Positions 1-6,927 of a stretch of DNA of 20,521 bases are shown here, one piece after another. The notes beneath the pieces are model-generated. The model saw only the letters and a program-made list of their open reading frames with translations, searched no databases and had not been told where the DNA came from. The DNA is from Chloroflexota bacterium (lineage in GTDB: Bacteria; Chloroflexota; Limnocylindria; QHBO01). The position numbers and the translations under genes are program-made. The DNA lies in the NCBI GenBank assembly GCA_005879815.1, contig VBKA01000037.1, forward strand, positions 1 to 20,521, read 5' to 3'. Every line of letters starts with the position of its first letter. Within the stretch, counting starts at the first letter, position 1.

Positions 1-924
1 CTTCGGGTTGTCAAAGGGCGCATGCCTCGTGTCGAAGCCGATGTATTCCACGGACAGGGCCGCTGCACGATGCAGGGCCGGGCCGAGCTCATGGTCGTAG
101 GCGATCCAGGTCGCGTCCGAGCCGCCGATCTGGACCAGGTCGAGCTTGCTGTCGGCATAGGCGGTCACCGCGTCCCCGTCGATGTCCGTGATCCAGTCGA
201 CCTCCTGGATCGGTGGCGGCGTGCCGGCGTAGTCAGGGTTGGCCTTCATCACGAGCGTGGTTCCGCTCTGGCTGTTCGCCACGTATGGCCCTGAACCGAT
301 GAAGTGGTTGGCCGTCTGCCATGTGTCCGATGCTGTCGCGGTGCGCGGCACCACGAAGGTCGAGGGTGTCGCGGTGATCGCCGTGAAGTAGCTCGCCGGG
401 TGGCGAAGGTGGACCACCAGTGTGTTTGCATCGGGAGCCTGGACGCCCACCGCCGCCTCGCTCCCCGCTCCGGATGCCCGCTCGCTGGCCCCTACGATGA
501 CATTCAGCACGTCGGGTGCAGTGGCATGCACCCCAGGATCGAGAAGGCGAAGCCACGAGCGCCGCACGTCGCTGGCCTCGAGTGGTGATCCGTCCGAGAA
601 GCGCAGGCCGCTGCGCAGATGAAAGGTGTACGTGCGGCCGTCTCCTGCGACATCCCATGACCTCGCCAGGCTCGGATAGACCCTTCCTTCCTCGTCGAGG
701 CGGGTCAGCCCGGCGTATAGCTGCAGGAGGAGCTGGACATCAGCGGCATCGGAGATGCGAGCCGGATCGAGCGTCTTCACCGCGCCGCCGAGGTAGCGCA
801 GCGGTGCATCGGCGGCGCGCGCCGGAAGGCCTTGAAGCCCGGTGACCGAAGCGAGGAGGATGAGCGCGGCGAGGGGCGCCGCGACTCGCCTCAAGCCTTC
901 GCGACGAGGTGACGCCGTGGGCAT
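1..924 (-). CDS. ABC transporter extracellular solute-binding protein, family 5 (C-terminus cut by window edge)
   Basis: This is the N-terminal 308 residues of a periplasmic or surface peptide/nickel-type solute-binding protein (SBP_bac_5 family), which delivers oligopeptides or similar ligands to an ABC permease. The frame is open from an ATG at 924 to the left edge with no stop. Residues 1-38 form a Sec-type signal peptide: an Arg-rich start, a hydrophobic core (VAAPLAALILLASV) and an ARA-ADAP cleavage site. Family-typical stretches follow: LDPARISDAADVQLLLQLYAGLT, YTFHLRSGLRFSDGSPL and, near the edge, VEYIGFDTRHAPFDNPK, which matches the 'Y-GFNT-PPF-D-R-R' block. The frame also stays open upstream with a hydrophobic stretch ending LLALLVASC, so a longer lipoprotein-like start is possible, but the internal signal peptide favours 924. 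It is divergent from the copper operon. The ligand cannot be inferred, and permease genes would lie outside the window. Confidence 0.88.
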   Translation of the reverse strand, partial: MPTASPRREGLRRVAAPLAALILLASVTGLQGLPARAADAPLRYLGGAVKTLDPARISDAADVQLLLQLYAGLTRLDEEGRVYPSLARSWDVAGDGRTYTFHLRSGLRFSDGSPLEASDVRRSWLRLLDPGVHATAPDVLNVIVGASERASGAGSEAAVGVQAPDANTLVVHLRHPASYFTAITATPSTFVVPRTATASDTWQTANHFIGSGPYVANSQSGTTLVMKANPDYAGTPPPIQEVDWITDIDGDAVTAYADSKLDLVQIGGSDATWIAYDHELGPALHRAAALSVEYIGFDTRHAPFDNPK

Positions 925-1008
925 GCAGGAGGCGACGAGCAGGGCGAGGAGCCTAAGGACTGCGCGCGGGGCGGGAGCGGCGCGCGGGGTTGGCGACGCA
1001 CGGCCGGT

Positions 1009-1014
1009 AGTATA
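1009..1014 (-). promoter_or_regulatory. Possible -10 element for the solute-binding protein gene
   Basis: On the minus strand the sequence reads TATACT, a near-consensus -10 hexamer, about 85 nt upstream of the solute-binding protein start. It lies in the short divergent spacer between that gene and the plus-strand small protein at 1022. The site is part of the palindromic AGTATACG region, so it could act in either direction. No convincing -35 hexamer sits at 17 bp, so this is a weak call. Confidence 0.28.
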
Positions 1015-1021
1015 CGGGCCC

Positions 1022-1558
1022 GTGCATGCCACCCATGAACACCGGTTTCGGGCACAGACACCGGGCACCCTCACCCTGCGCCAGTTCATCGAATCGCTGC
1101 GACGATGGACACCGGAAATGCGCCAGATCGCCCAGATCGCGCTGACCAGGACGGAGGCGGAGCGCCAGCGCTACCTGCAGCAGTTCCACGCAGGACATCA
1201 CGAGCGCGGCGCGGGACCGCTCGACAGCTTCGTGCGCTGGGCGTACTCGGACCCCCGGCTGGATGCCGTCCCGGCGCTCCTGGCGGAGCTGGATCGACCG
1301 GAAACCGACTATGCCGGGGCGCTGGAGCACGAGGTCGAGGTGCTGGTCACGATGCGCGGCGAGGGCAAAACGGCCGCGCAGCGAGTACGCGACTTTCTCG
1401 CCCTGCTGGGCGTGGAGGGCTCTGAGCAGGTCAGGGCGGGCCTCGCCAGCCTCATGCCGCCTGGCACTCCGGAGCCGGTGGTGATCGCTACCCTCCGCCT
1501 CATGCGCCGCCGCTGGCTCGAGCGCTACGGCGATGACGCGTTCTTCGCGGAGGACTGA
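1022..1558 (+). CDS. Uncharacterised ~178-aa soluble protein upstream of the CopC/CopD fusion
   Basis: I do not recognise the family. The frame is open from further upstream, and I chose the GTG at 1022 because it directly follows the divergent promoter spacer; other GTG starts are possible. The predicted protein is charged and largely alpha-helical, with no signal peptide or membrane segment. Recognisable blocks are LTLRQFIESLRRWTPEMRQIA, a central acidic helix region (LAELDRPETDYAGALEHEVE) and the C-terminal RLMRRRWLERYGDDAFF. It contains no Cys motif. Its 3' end overlaps the start of the next gene by 26 bp, so it is probably co-transcribed with the copper/cytochrome genes. Codon use is like its neighbours, and the antisense frame over it looks like a shadow. 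Confidence 0.6.
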   Translation: MHATHEHRFRAQTPGTLTLRQFIESLRRWTPEMRQIAQIALTRTEAERQRYLQQFHAGHHERGAGPLDSFVRWAYSDPRLDAVPALLAELDRPETDYAGALEHEVEVLVTMRGEGKTAAQRVRDFLALLGVEGSEQVRAGLASLMPPGTPEPVVIATLRLMRRRWLERYGDDAFFAED

Positions 1559-3896
1559 GCGCGCGCTCCGCCTGCGCGCCTCGTTGGTCGCAGCGCAGGT
1601 TGCCCTCGTCGCGCTCATCGCCGTGCCTGGCATGGCGTTGGGCCACGCCGAGCTCGTCAGCTCCGTTCCCGCCGCCAACGCGAGCATCACCACGTCTCCA
1701 CGGCAGCTTGTGCTGACCTTCACCGAAGCGATCGATCCCGCCAACTCGTCGCTGACACTGCTGGGACCTGACGGAAGCCCGGTAGTCGGAACCGGCGCGC
1801 TTCGGATCAACGCCGCGGCGACGACGGCAACGGCCGACGTCCCCGCCCTTAAGGCGGGCATCTACACCGTGAGCTACCGCGTCACCTCAGCCGCCGATGG
1901 CCACGTGACGAGCGGCCAGTACGCCTTCCTGCTCGATCCCACTGGGACACAGCCCGGTCCTATCGGCTCCGCCTCAAGCGCGTCGCCGTCCATCGAGCCG
2001 ACCACCATCGCGGCGCGCTGGGCGGTCCTGGTCCTGCTGCTCGTCCTGTTCGGGACGGCGCTTTTCTGGCTCGCATCTGCGCGGCCAGCACTCGGGGCCG
2101 CGAGGCGCGGGGAGCGGGAGGTGGCGCTCCGCGGTGGCGTTGGCCCATGGAGCGCGATTGCCATCCTGGCATTTGGGGCCTTCCTCTCGCTCGCGATCTT
2201 CCTCACCCTCGCCGCCGGCGCCATCGGTTCTGGAGGGCACACCCACCCCGGCCACCAGGGAGTGCCCCTCGACTTCGCCGCCCCGTTCGGGTGGACACCC
2301 TTCGCGATCGCCATGCGCGTGACGCTGCTCGGGACGTTTGCGGCCTTTCTCCTGGCGGCCGCGCGGTTCTTCGCCTTCGACGAGGCGCGGCGTCGGGGTC
2401 GTCCCGCCCGTGACCTAGACACCGCTCTGCTGCTTGGCGTCCTGGGTGCGACCGCGGCGGCTCTGGGTGGGATGAGCTTCGCCGGCCACGCCTTCGCAGG
2501 CGGCGGCCCGGTCTTCGCGCTCATCGACTGGTTCCACCTCGTCGCGGTCGGCTCGTGGCTCGGAACCCTGGGCGGACTCGCCCTGCTGGCGTGGCACATG
2601 CGCCGCATGCAATCGGACCGGCGCGAGGTCCTCCGAGCGGCCCTCTCCCGCCACTCACGCGTCGCCATGATTGCCGCGCCGGTCGTGGTCCTCACCGGCC
2701 TAGCCAACTCGCCGATCGTGATCGGCGCGGCCCGCAACGTCGTCGCCAGCCAGTACGGCGACCTGGTCCTGGCCAAGGCCACGCTCTTCTCGGTGGCCGT
2801 CGCCATCGGTGCCGTCAACTTCCTGCTCGTGCGGCGCGGGTCCACGGCGCGAGCGACGACCCTCATCGGCGGGGAGGCGCTGATCGGCCTGGTGGCGGTG
2901 GCCGTCGCGGCCACCATGCTCTCCATCCAGCCGGCGGCCAGCCGGGTGGCGACCCTGTCGAGTGCCGCGAACCAGACGGCTCATCTGTACGGGACAGCTG
3001 GGTCCTCGAACGTCCACGCGGCGATCAGCATTCCTGCCCCAGGCGATCAGCTGTATCAAGTGGTGGTCTCCGACCCCGCGACCGGCGCGCCCCGCTCCGA
3101 CGTCAGGGCCGTGGCGATCGAGTTCACCGCTCCTTCCGGGAGCCGCTTCGGCACGAAGCGCGTGGGAATGACCCGAACCCAGGACGCGACCATCTGGAGC
3201 GTTCAGGGGGCCTTCGCCCCGGAGGTCGGTGCCTGGACGATCGGTGTCCTCGTCCAACGCGCCGGCGGGCTCGAGTCCGTGTCGTTCCCGATCAGCGTGC
3301 AGGATCCGATCCCGCCCGAGCTGGTTCCCCCACCCGACACCGGGCTCGGGGTTCCCGCGGTCCTCGGCCTCCTCTGGCTGCTGCCGGATGGCCTGGCGGG
3401 CTGGCTGCTCCTGTGTCTCCCACTCATGGCGCTTGCGCTGGTCGCTCTCCTCGAGCGTTCGGGCCGGGTAACCGCAAGGCCTCTCGGCTGGATGGCGCCT
3501 GCTCGGGTCGCCCTGGTGGCCGTGGCCGTGGTTGCGGGGCTGGGCATCGGCTCGCGCTCGGTGGTGGAGGCCGCCAACCGCGGCGCGACGCCTGGCCCGA
3601 ACCCGATCGCCGCCAGCGCTGCATCCGTCGAGCGCGGAAAGCTGATCTTCCTGGCGAACTGTGCGACCTGCCACGGTGCGGACGGATCGGGCGATGGTCC
3701 CCAGGGCGCGGGAATGCTTCCGGCTCCGGGCGCCATCGGTCCATCTATCTCCCGAATGAGCGATCCGGAGCTGCACTACCTGGTGACGAACGGGCTGGCC
3801 GGCACGAAGATGCCATCCTTTGCGACGAAACTGTCCGAGAACGAGCGCTGGGACCTGGTGAACTACCTGCACAGCGGATGGCATTCGGGCCAGTGA
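1533..3896 (+). CDS. CopC-CopD-YtkA-like-cytochrome c fusion protein (copper resistance/uptake)
   Basis: A 787-residue membrane protein that probably binds extracytoplasmic copper and moves it, or electrons, across or along the membrane. The domain order is as follows. Signal peptide about 1-37, cleaving at MALG-HAE. CopC domain about 38-135. CopD membrane domain about 160-475, with the characteristic FHLVAVGSWLGTLGG helix near residue 335. An Ig-like YtkA/FixH-type domain about 490-600. Two more helices about 610-685. A C-terminal class I cytochrome c domain with heme motif C710-A-T-C713-H714 and likely axial Met760. Cleavage would leave His38 at the mature N-terminus; with D122 and H124 (DGH) this reproduces the Cu(II) histidine brace of CopC. 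CopC-CopD fusions are known; the added cytochrome is less usual. The ATG start overlaps the preceding gene by 26 bp, and the stop overlaps the next gene as GTGA. Confidence 0.9.
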   Translation: MTRSSRRTERALRLRASLVAAQVALVALIAVPGMALGHAELVSSVPAANASITTSPRQLVLTFTEAIDPANSSLTLLGPDGSPVVGTGALRINAAATTATADVPALKAGIYTVSYRVTSAADGHVTSGQYAFLLDPTGTQPGPIGSASSASPSIEPTTIAARWAVLVLLLVLFGTALFWLASARPALGAARRGEREVALRGGVGPWSAIAILAFGAFLSLAIFLTLAAGAIGSGGHTHPGHQGVPLDFAAPFGWTPFAIAMRVTLLGTFAAFLLAAARFFAFDEARRRGRPARDLDTALLLGVLGATAAALGGMSFAGHAFAGGGPVFALIDWFHLVAVGSWLGTLGGLALLAWHMRRMQSDRREVLRAALSRHSRVAMIAAPVVVLTGLANSPIVIGAARNVVASQYGDLVLAKATLFSVAVAIGAVNFLLVRRGSTARATTLIGGEALIGLVAVAVAATMLSIQPAASRVATLSSAANQTAHLYGTAGSSNVHAAISIPAPGDQLYQVVVSDPATGAPRSDVRAVAIEFTAPSGSRFGTKRVGMTRTQDATIWSVQGAFAPEVGAWTIGVLVQRAGGLESVSFPISVQDPIPPELVPPPDTGLGVPAVLGLLWLLPDGLAGWLLLCLPLMALALVALLERSGRVTARPLGWMAPARVALVAVAVVAGLGIGSRSVVEAANRGATPGPNPIAASAASVERGKLIFLANCATCHGADGSGDGPQGAGMLPAPGAIGPSISRMSDPELHYLVTNGLAGTKMPSFATKLSENERWDLVNYLHSGWHSGQ

Positions 3897-5434
3897 GCCG
3901 CGCCCTCCGATCCGCAGCGCGTGGTCGCGCCGTGATCTCGGTATTTGCCGCCGCGGCCCTGACCGGGCTGGTCTCGCAGCCGGTCCTGGGGCATGCCGTG
4001 GGGAAGCCGTTCCAATCCCCCATCCCCCTGTGGATGCAGCTGGCCGGCGCGGGCATCGCAGTCGCCGCGTCCTTCGTGGTGTCGGGGGCCATCGTCACGG
4101 GCGGCACGGATGAGCCGCGCTATCCGCATCTTGCGATTCCGCTCCTCCCCTCGCTGGTCATCCACTGGCTGCTCGGGGCCACAGGCCTGCTCTGGTGGTA
4201 CGGCGCGATCGTCGCCGCCTTCCTGATCGGTGGCGAGACGCCGGTCCCGGCCATCGGGTTGTGGATCTTCGTGTGGGTAGGGCTGCCGATCGCGTCCGTG
4301 CTGCTCGGCAATCCATGGCCGTCGCTGAGCCCCTTTCGCACGAGCTTCACCCTCCTCGAGCGGTTCGCACGCTTCGTGGGCTTCGACCGGCTCGACCTGG
4401 GGCTTGTCTACCCTCTTCGCGCCGCTCGCTGGCCGGCGGTGCTGCTGCTCTTCGCGGGGATCTGGAGCGAGCTCGTGCTCCCCGGAGCCACCGAAGCAGG
4501 CTCGGTGGGCGCGCTGATGGTGGGATACACGCTGGTCACCCTGGTGGGCATGGCCTGCTTCGGGCGAGTCGCCTGGCTGCGGAATGCTGAGCTCTTCGAG
4601 GTGCTGCTCGGCTGGTTGGGCAGGATCGGTCCGCTGGGCCGGCGCGCGGTGGAGGCCAATGTTTGCGCCGGCTGTCTCGAGCGCTGCCACCCCGACCACT
4701 GCGTGGACTGCCCTGAGTGCGCGGCCGCCGCCGACTCGACCGAGCGCCGGCCGGAGCTGCGCCCCTGGTTCGCGGGGCTCACGGAGGTCCGCCGCGGCGG
4801 CTGGTCGGATGCCGCGTTCATCGTCCTGGTGCTGGCGGGAGTCAGCTACGACGGTCTCCGTCAGACCGGGCTCTGGCAGGAGATCGAGAACTGGCTGCTC
4901 TCCGTCGTCCAGGCGTCGCTCGGCGGCTTCAAGGCCTTCCTGGCTGCGGGGACGCTGGGCCTGCTCGGAACCTGGCTCCTCTTTCTGGTCGTCTTCGTGG
5001 TCGGAGCCGCGATCACGCGACGGCTGAGCGAGGGAGCGAGGCCCGGGCTCGGCTCACTGGTTGGCGCCTACGCCGCAGCGCTCCTCCCGATCGCGGGCGG
5101 GTACATGATCGCCCACTACCTGACGCTCGTGATCCAGGGGGTCGCGTGGATACCGGATCTCGCCCGCGACCCGCTGGCCCCGGCTCCGGCACTGGAGATT
5201 CCCACCAGCCTGGTCTGGTACCTGTCGGTGGCGGCCATCGTGCTCGGGCACATCGCCGCCATCTTCCTCTCCGACCGGATCGCGCTGCGCGACGCCCCCC
5301 AGCGGCCGCTTCGGGCTGGCGTGCCGCTCGCCTCCCTCATGGTCGCCTATACGGTCCTCTCGCTCTGGATCATCGCCCAGCCGATCGTCGAGGAGCCAAC
5401 CGCGGTCCTCATGGACACGGTGATCGTCGGCTGA
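3893..5434 (+). CDS. Polytopic membrane protein with six-Cys loop (fenitrothion hydrolase-like family, function unknown)
   Basis: A 513-residue integral membrane protein. The GTG start at 3893 overlaps the TGA of the CopC/CopD gene; the frame is open far upstream, but that part is a shadow of the CopD gene. Residues 1-33 look like a signal peptide or first helix (VISVFAAAALTGLVSQPVLG), followed by HAVGKPFQSPIPLWMQLAG and roughly ten further hydrophobic segments. Between two membrane blocks lies a compact cysteine cluster: C258, C261, C265, C270, C273, C276, containing CHPDHC and CPEC. This spacing could hold a metal ion or an Fe-S cluster. The N-terminal layout recalls actinobacterial proteins often labelled fenitrothion hydrolase, but that name comes from memory of annotation and is not proof of activity. 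Its position between CopCD-cytochrome and CcdA suggests a role in copper or cytochrome redox chemistry. Confidence 0.75.
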   Translation: MSRALRSAARGRAVISVFAAAALTGLVSQPVLGHAVGKPFQSPIPLWMQLAGAGIAVAASFVVSGAIVTGGTDEPRYPHLAIPLLPSLVIHWLLGATGLLWWYGAIVAAFLIGGETPVPAIGLWIFVWVGLPIASVLLGNPWPSLSPFRTSFTLLERFARFVGFDRLDLGLVYPLRAARWPAVLLLFAGIWSELVLPGATEAGSVGALMVGYTLVTLVGMACFGRVAWLRNAELFEVLLGWLGRIGPLGRRAVEANVCAGCLERCHPDHCVDCPECAAAADSTERRPELRPWFAGLTEVRRGGWSDAAFIVLVLAGVSYDGLRQTGLWQEIENWLLSVVQASLGGFKAFLAAGTLGLLGTWLLFLVVFVVGAAITRRLSEGARPGLGSLVGAYAAALLPIAGGYMIAHYLTLVIQGVAWIPDLARDPLAPAPALEIPTSLVWYLSVAAIVLGHIAAIFLSDRIALRDAPQRPLRAGVPLASLMVAYTVLSLWIIAQPIVEEPTAVLMDTVIVG

Positions 5435-5436
5435 TC

Positions 5437-6186
5437 ATGGACGTCAGCATCGCGCTCGCCTTCGCCGCGGGCCTCATCTCGTTTGCGTCGCCGTGCGTCC
5501 TGGCGCTGGTCCCGGTCTACCTCGCCTTCCTGGGGGAGACGGCCGGCGCGGTGTCTGCGGTCGCCGTCACGGTGCCGGCAGGATCACCGCTCGACGGCGG
5601 CGGTCCGGGGTTGGCTCCCACCCGTCCGGTGATCGGCCAGGCGGTCCTCTTCGTCCTCGGGTTCAGTGCCGTCTTCGTGCTGGTCGGCACGCCCATCGGT
5701 CTGCTTGGCGGTGCGCTCTTCCAGGTCGAACGCATCAGGCAGGTCGCGGGCCTCGCCGTCATCGCGCTCGGCCTGCTGACGACCGGCATCTTCGGGCCGG
5801 TGCTGGATCGCTTCACGCTCCCAACCCCTGCGCCGGAGGCGCTGCCGCCGGGTCGCGTGGCCCGCGCCCTGGCGCTCGGCGCGTTGGTGGCTGTGGGCTG
5901 GACGCCGTGCATCGGGCCGGTGCTGGGGACGATCCTGACCATGGGCGCCTCCGCCAACAGCGGGCCGGCTGCGCTCATCCTGCTGGCCGCCTACTCGGCC
6001 GGGCTGGCGCTCCCGTTCCTTGCGGCGGCGGTCGCCCTCCCGCGGCTACGCCCGGTCATTGCCCTGCTGCGGCGGAGCCATCGGGTTGTGGCCGTGGTGG
6101 CCGGCGTCTTCATCATGTTGGTGGGCGTGCTCATCGTGGCCAACGCCTTCTGGCGCATTCAGGGTGCCTTCAGCTTCTTCCTGTAG
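5437..6186 (+). CDS. ccdA: CcdA-type cytochrome c biogenesis / thiol-disulfide electron transporter
   Basis: A 249-residue polytopic membrane protein of the CcdA/DsbD-beta family, which carries reducing equivalents from cytosolic thioredoxin to extracytoplasmic thiol proteins, for example for heme attachment to apocytochrome c. Diagnostic features are the N-terminal SFASPCVLALVPVYL with C20, and the second half-repeat GWTPCIGPVLGTIL with C158. These are the paired cysteines that form the transmembrane redox couple. About six hydrophobic segments are visible, as expected for the family. The ATG at 5437 is 2 nt after the preceding stop, so it is translationally coupled. A natural partner is the TlpA-like protein at 10431-11024. 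The last 141 bp overlap the convergent aquaporin frame. CcdA is the best name; specificity for cytochrome maturation is inferred. Confidence 0.88.
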   Translation: MDVSIALAFAAGLISFASPCVLALVPVYLAFLGETAGAVSAVAVTVPAGSPLDGGGPGLAPTRPVIGQAVLFVLGFSAVFVLVGTPIGLLGGALFQVERIRQVAGLAVIALGLLTTGIFGPVLDRFTLPTPAPEALPPGRVARALALGALVAVGWTPCIGPVLGTILTMGASANSGPAALILLAAYSAGLALPFLAAAVALPRLRPVIALLRRSHRVVAVVAGVFIMLVGVLIVANAFWRIQGAFSFFL

Positions 6187-6882
6187 GCCGATAGTGGATC
6201 CCGGCATGGCGAACGCATAGCGATAGAGCAATCCGGCGGCGGCCGCACCCACGAGCGGCCCGATCCACCACACGTACCAGTTGTCGAGGGCTCCCGAAGC
6301 CACCGCGGGGCCAAACCAACGGGCGGGGTTCATGGCGGCACCGGTCAGAGGGCCGCCCATCAGGATGTCGGCGGCGACGGCGAAACCGATGGCCAATCCG
6401 CCCAGCTGGGGCGCGCGACTGTCGACCGCAGTGCCGAAGACGACCAGCACCAGGAGCAGCGTCAGGACGGCTTCGATCGCGATGCCCGCCGCCGGAGCGA
6501 CCCCGCTTCCGAGCGCCGGGGTGCCGATCTTGGTCGGGCCCCACGCGGCCGGCGAGAAGAACGCGCGGAGCGCCAGACCGGCCGCCAGGGCGCCGGCGAG
6601 CTGGGCGAGGACGAACGTCCCGGCCCGCGCCGCCGCCATGCGGCCGGCGACCCACATCGCAAAGGAGACCGCGGGATTGAAGTGGCCGCTGCCCACCGCT
6701 GCGAGCGCACTGACCAGCACGGCCAGCGCCAAGCCGTGCGCCAGGGCGACACCAACCAGGCCCGGGCCGCCTGGGCCGGCCACGGTGGTGACCACGATGG
6801 CGCCGGCGCCGATGAAGAAGAAGAGGAAAGTACCGACGGCCTCGGCGACCAGCGCCGGCCAGGTTCGCTCTGCCATGCGCAT
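6046..6882 (-). CDS. Aquaporin / MIP-family channel with His-rich C-terminal tail
   Basis: A 278-residue major intrinsic protein forming a water or small-solute channel. Both NPA boxes are present: HFNPAVS at 68-74 and AMNPARWFGPA at 183-193. R188 supplies the selectivity-filter Arg, and six hydrophobic segments are visible. Loop E has NPARWF rather than the glycerol-facilitator NPARD. The helix-5 filter position where AqpZ has His appears to be Ile173, and the stretch AIGFAVAADILMGGPLTG resembles plant TIP-type aquaporins. It may therefore pass more than water. The last ~45 residues are an unusual hydrophilic tail, GHDEHAHQHDEDAGHHGH (seven His), encoded antisense to the end of ccdA. AGGAG lies 4 nt before the ATG at 6882; a second ATG at 6876 would also serve. 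The cyclase/propeller gene ends 45 bp upstream, so the two may be co-transcribed. Confidence 0.87.
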   Translation of the reverse strand: MRMAERTWPALVAEAVGTFLFFFIGAGAIVVTTVAGPGGPGLVGVALAHGLALAVLVSALAAVGSGHFNPAVSFAMWVAGRMAAARAGTFVLAQLAGALAAGLALRAFFSPAAWGPTKIGTPALGSGVAPAAGIAIEAVLTLLLVLVVFGTAVDSRAPQLGGLAIGFAVAADILMGGPLTGAAMNPARWFGPAVASGALDNWYVWWIGPLVGAAAAGLLYRYAFAMPGSTIGLQEEAEGTLNAPEGVGHDEHAHQHDEDAGHHGHNPMAPPQQGNDRA

Positions 6883-6927
6883 GGTTCTCCTGCTCTATCT
6901 AATCCCCGTCAACGAAGGGTGTCGGCT

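Noticed and set aside
2555..3892. A 446-codon upstream extension of the Cys-rich membrane protein frame
   Set aside because: It overlaps the CopD/YtkA/cytochrome coding region out of frame, is rich in Arg/Gly/Pro, and the signal peptide begins only after 3893.
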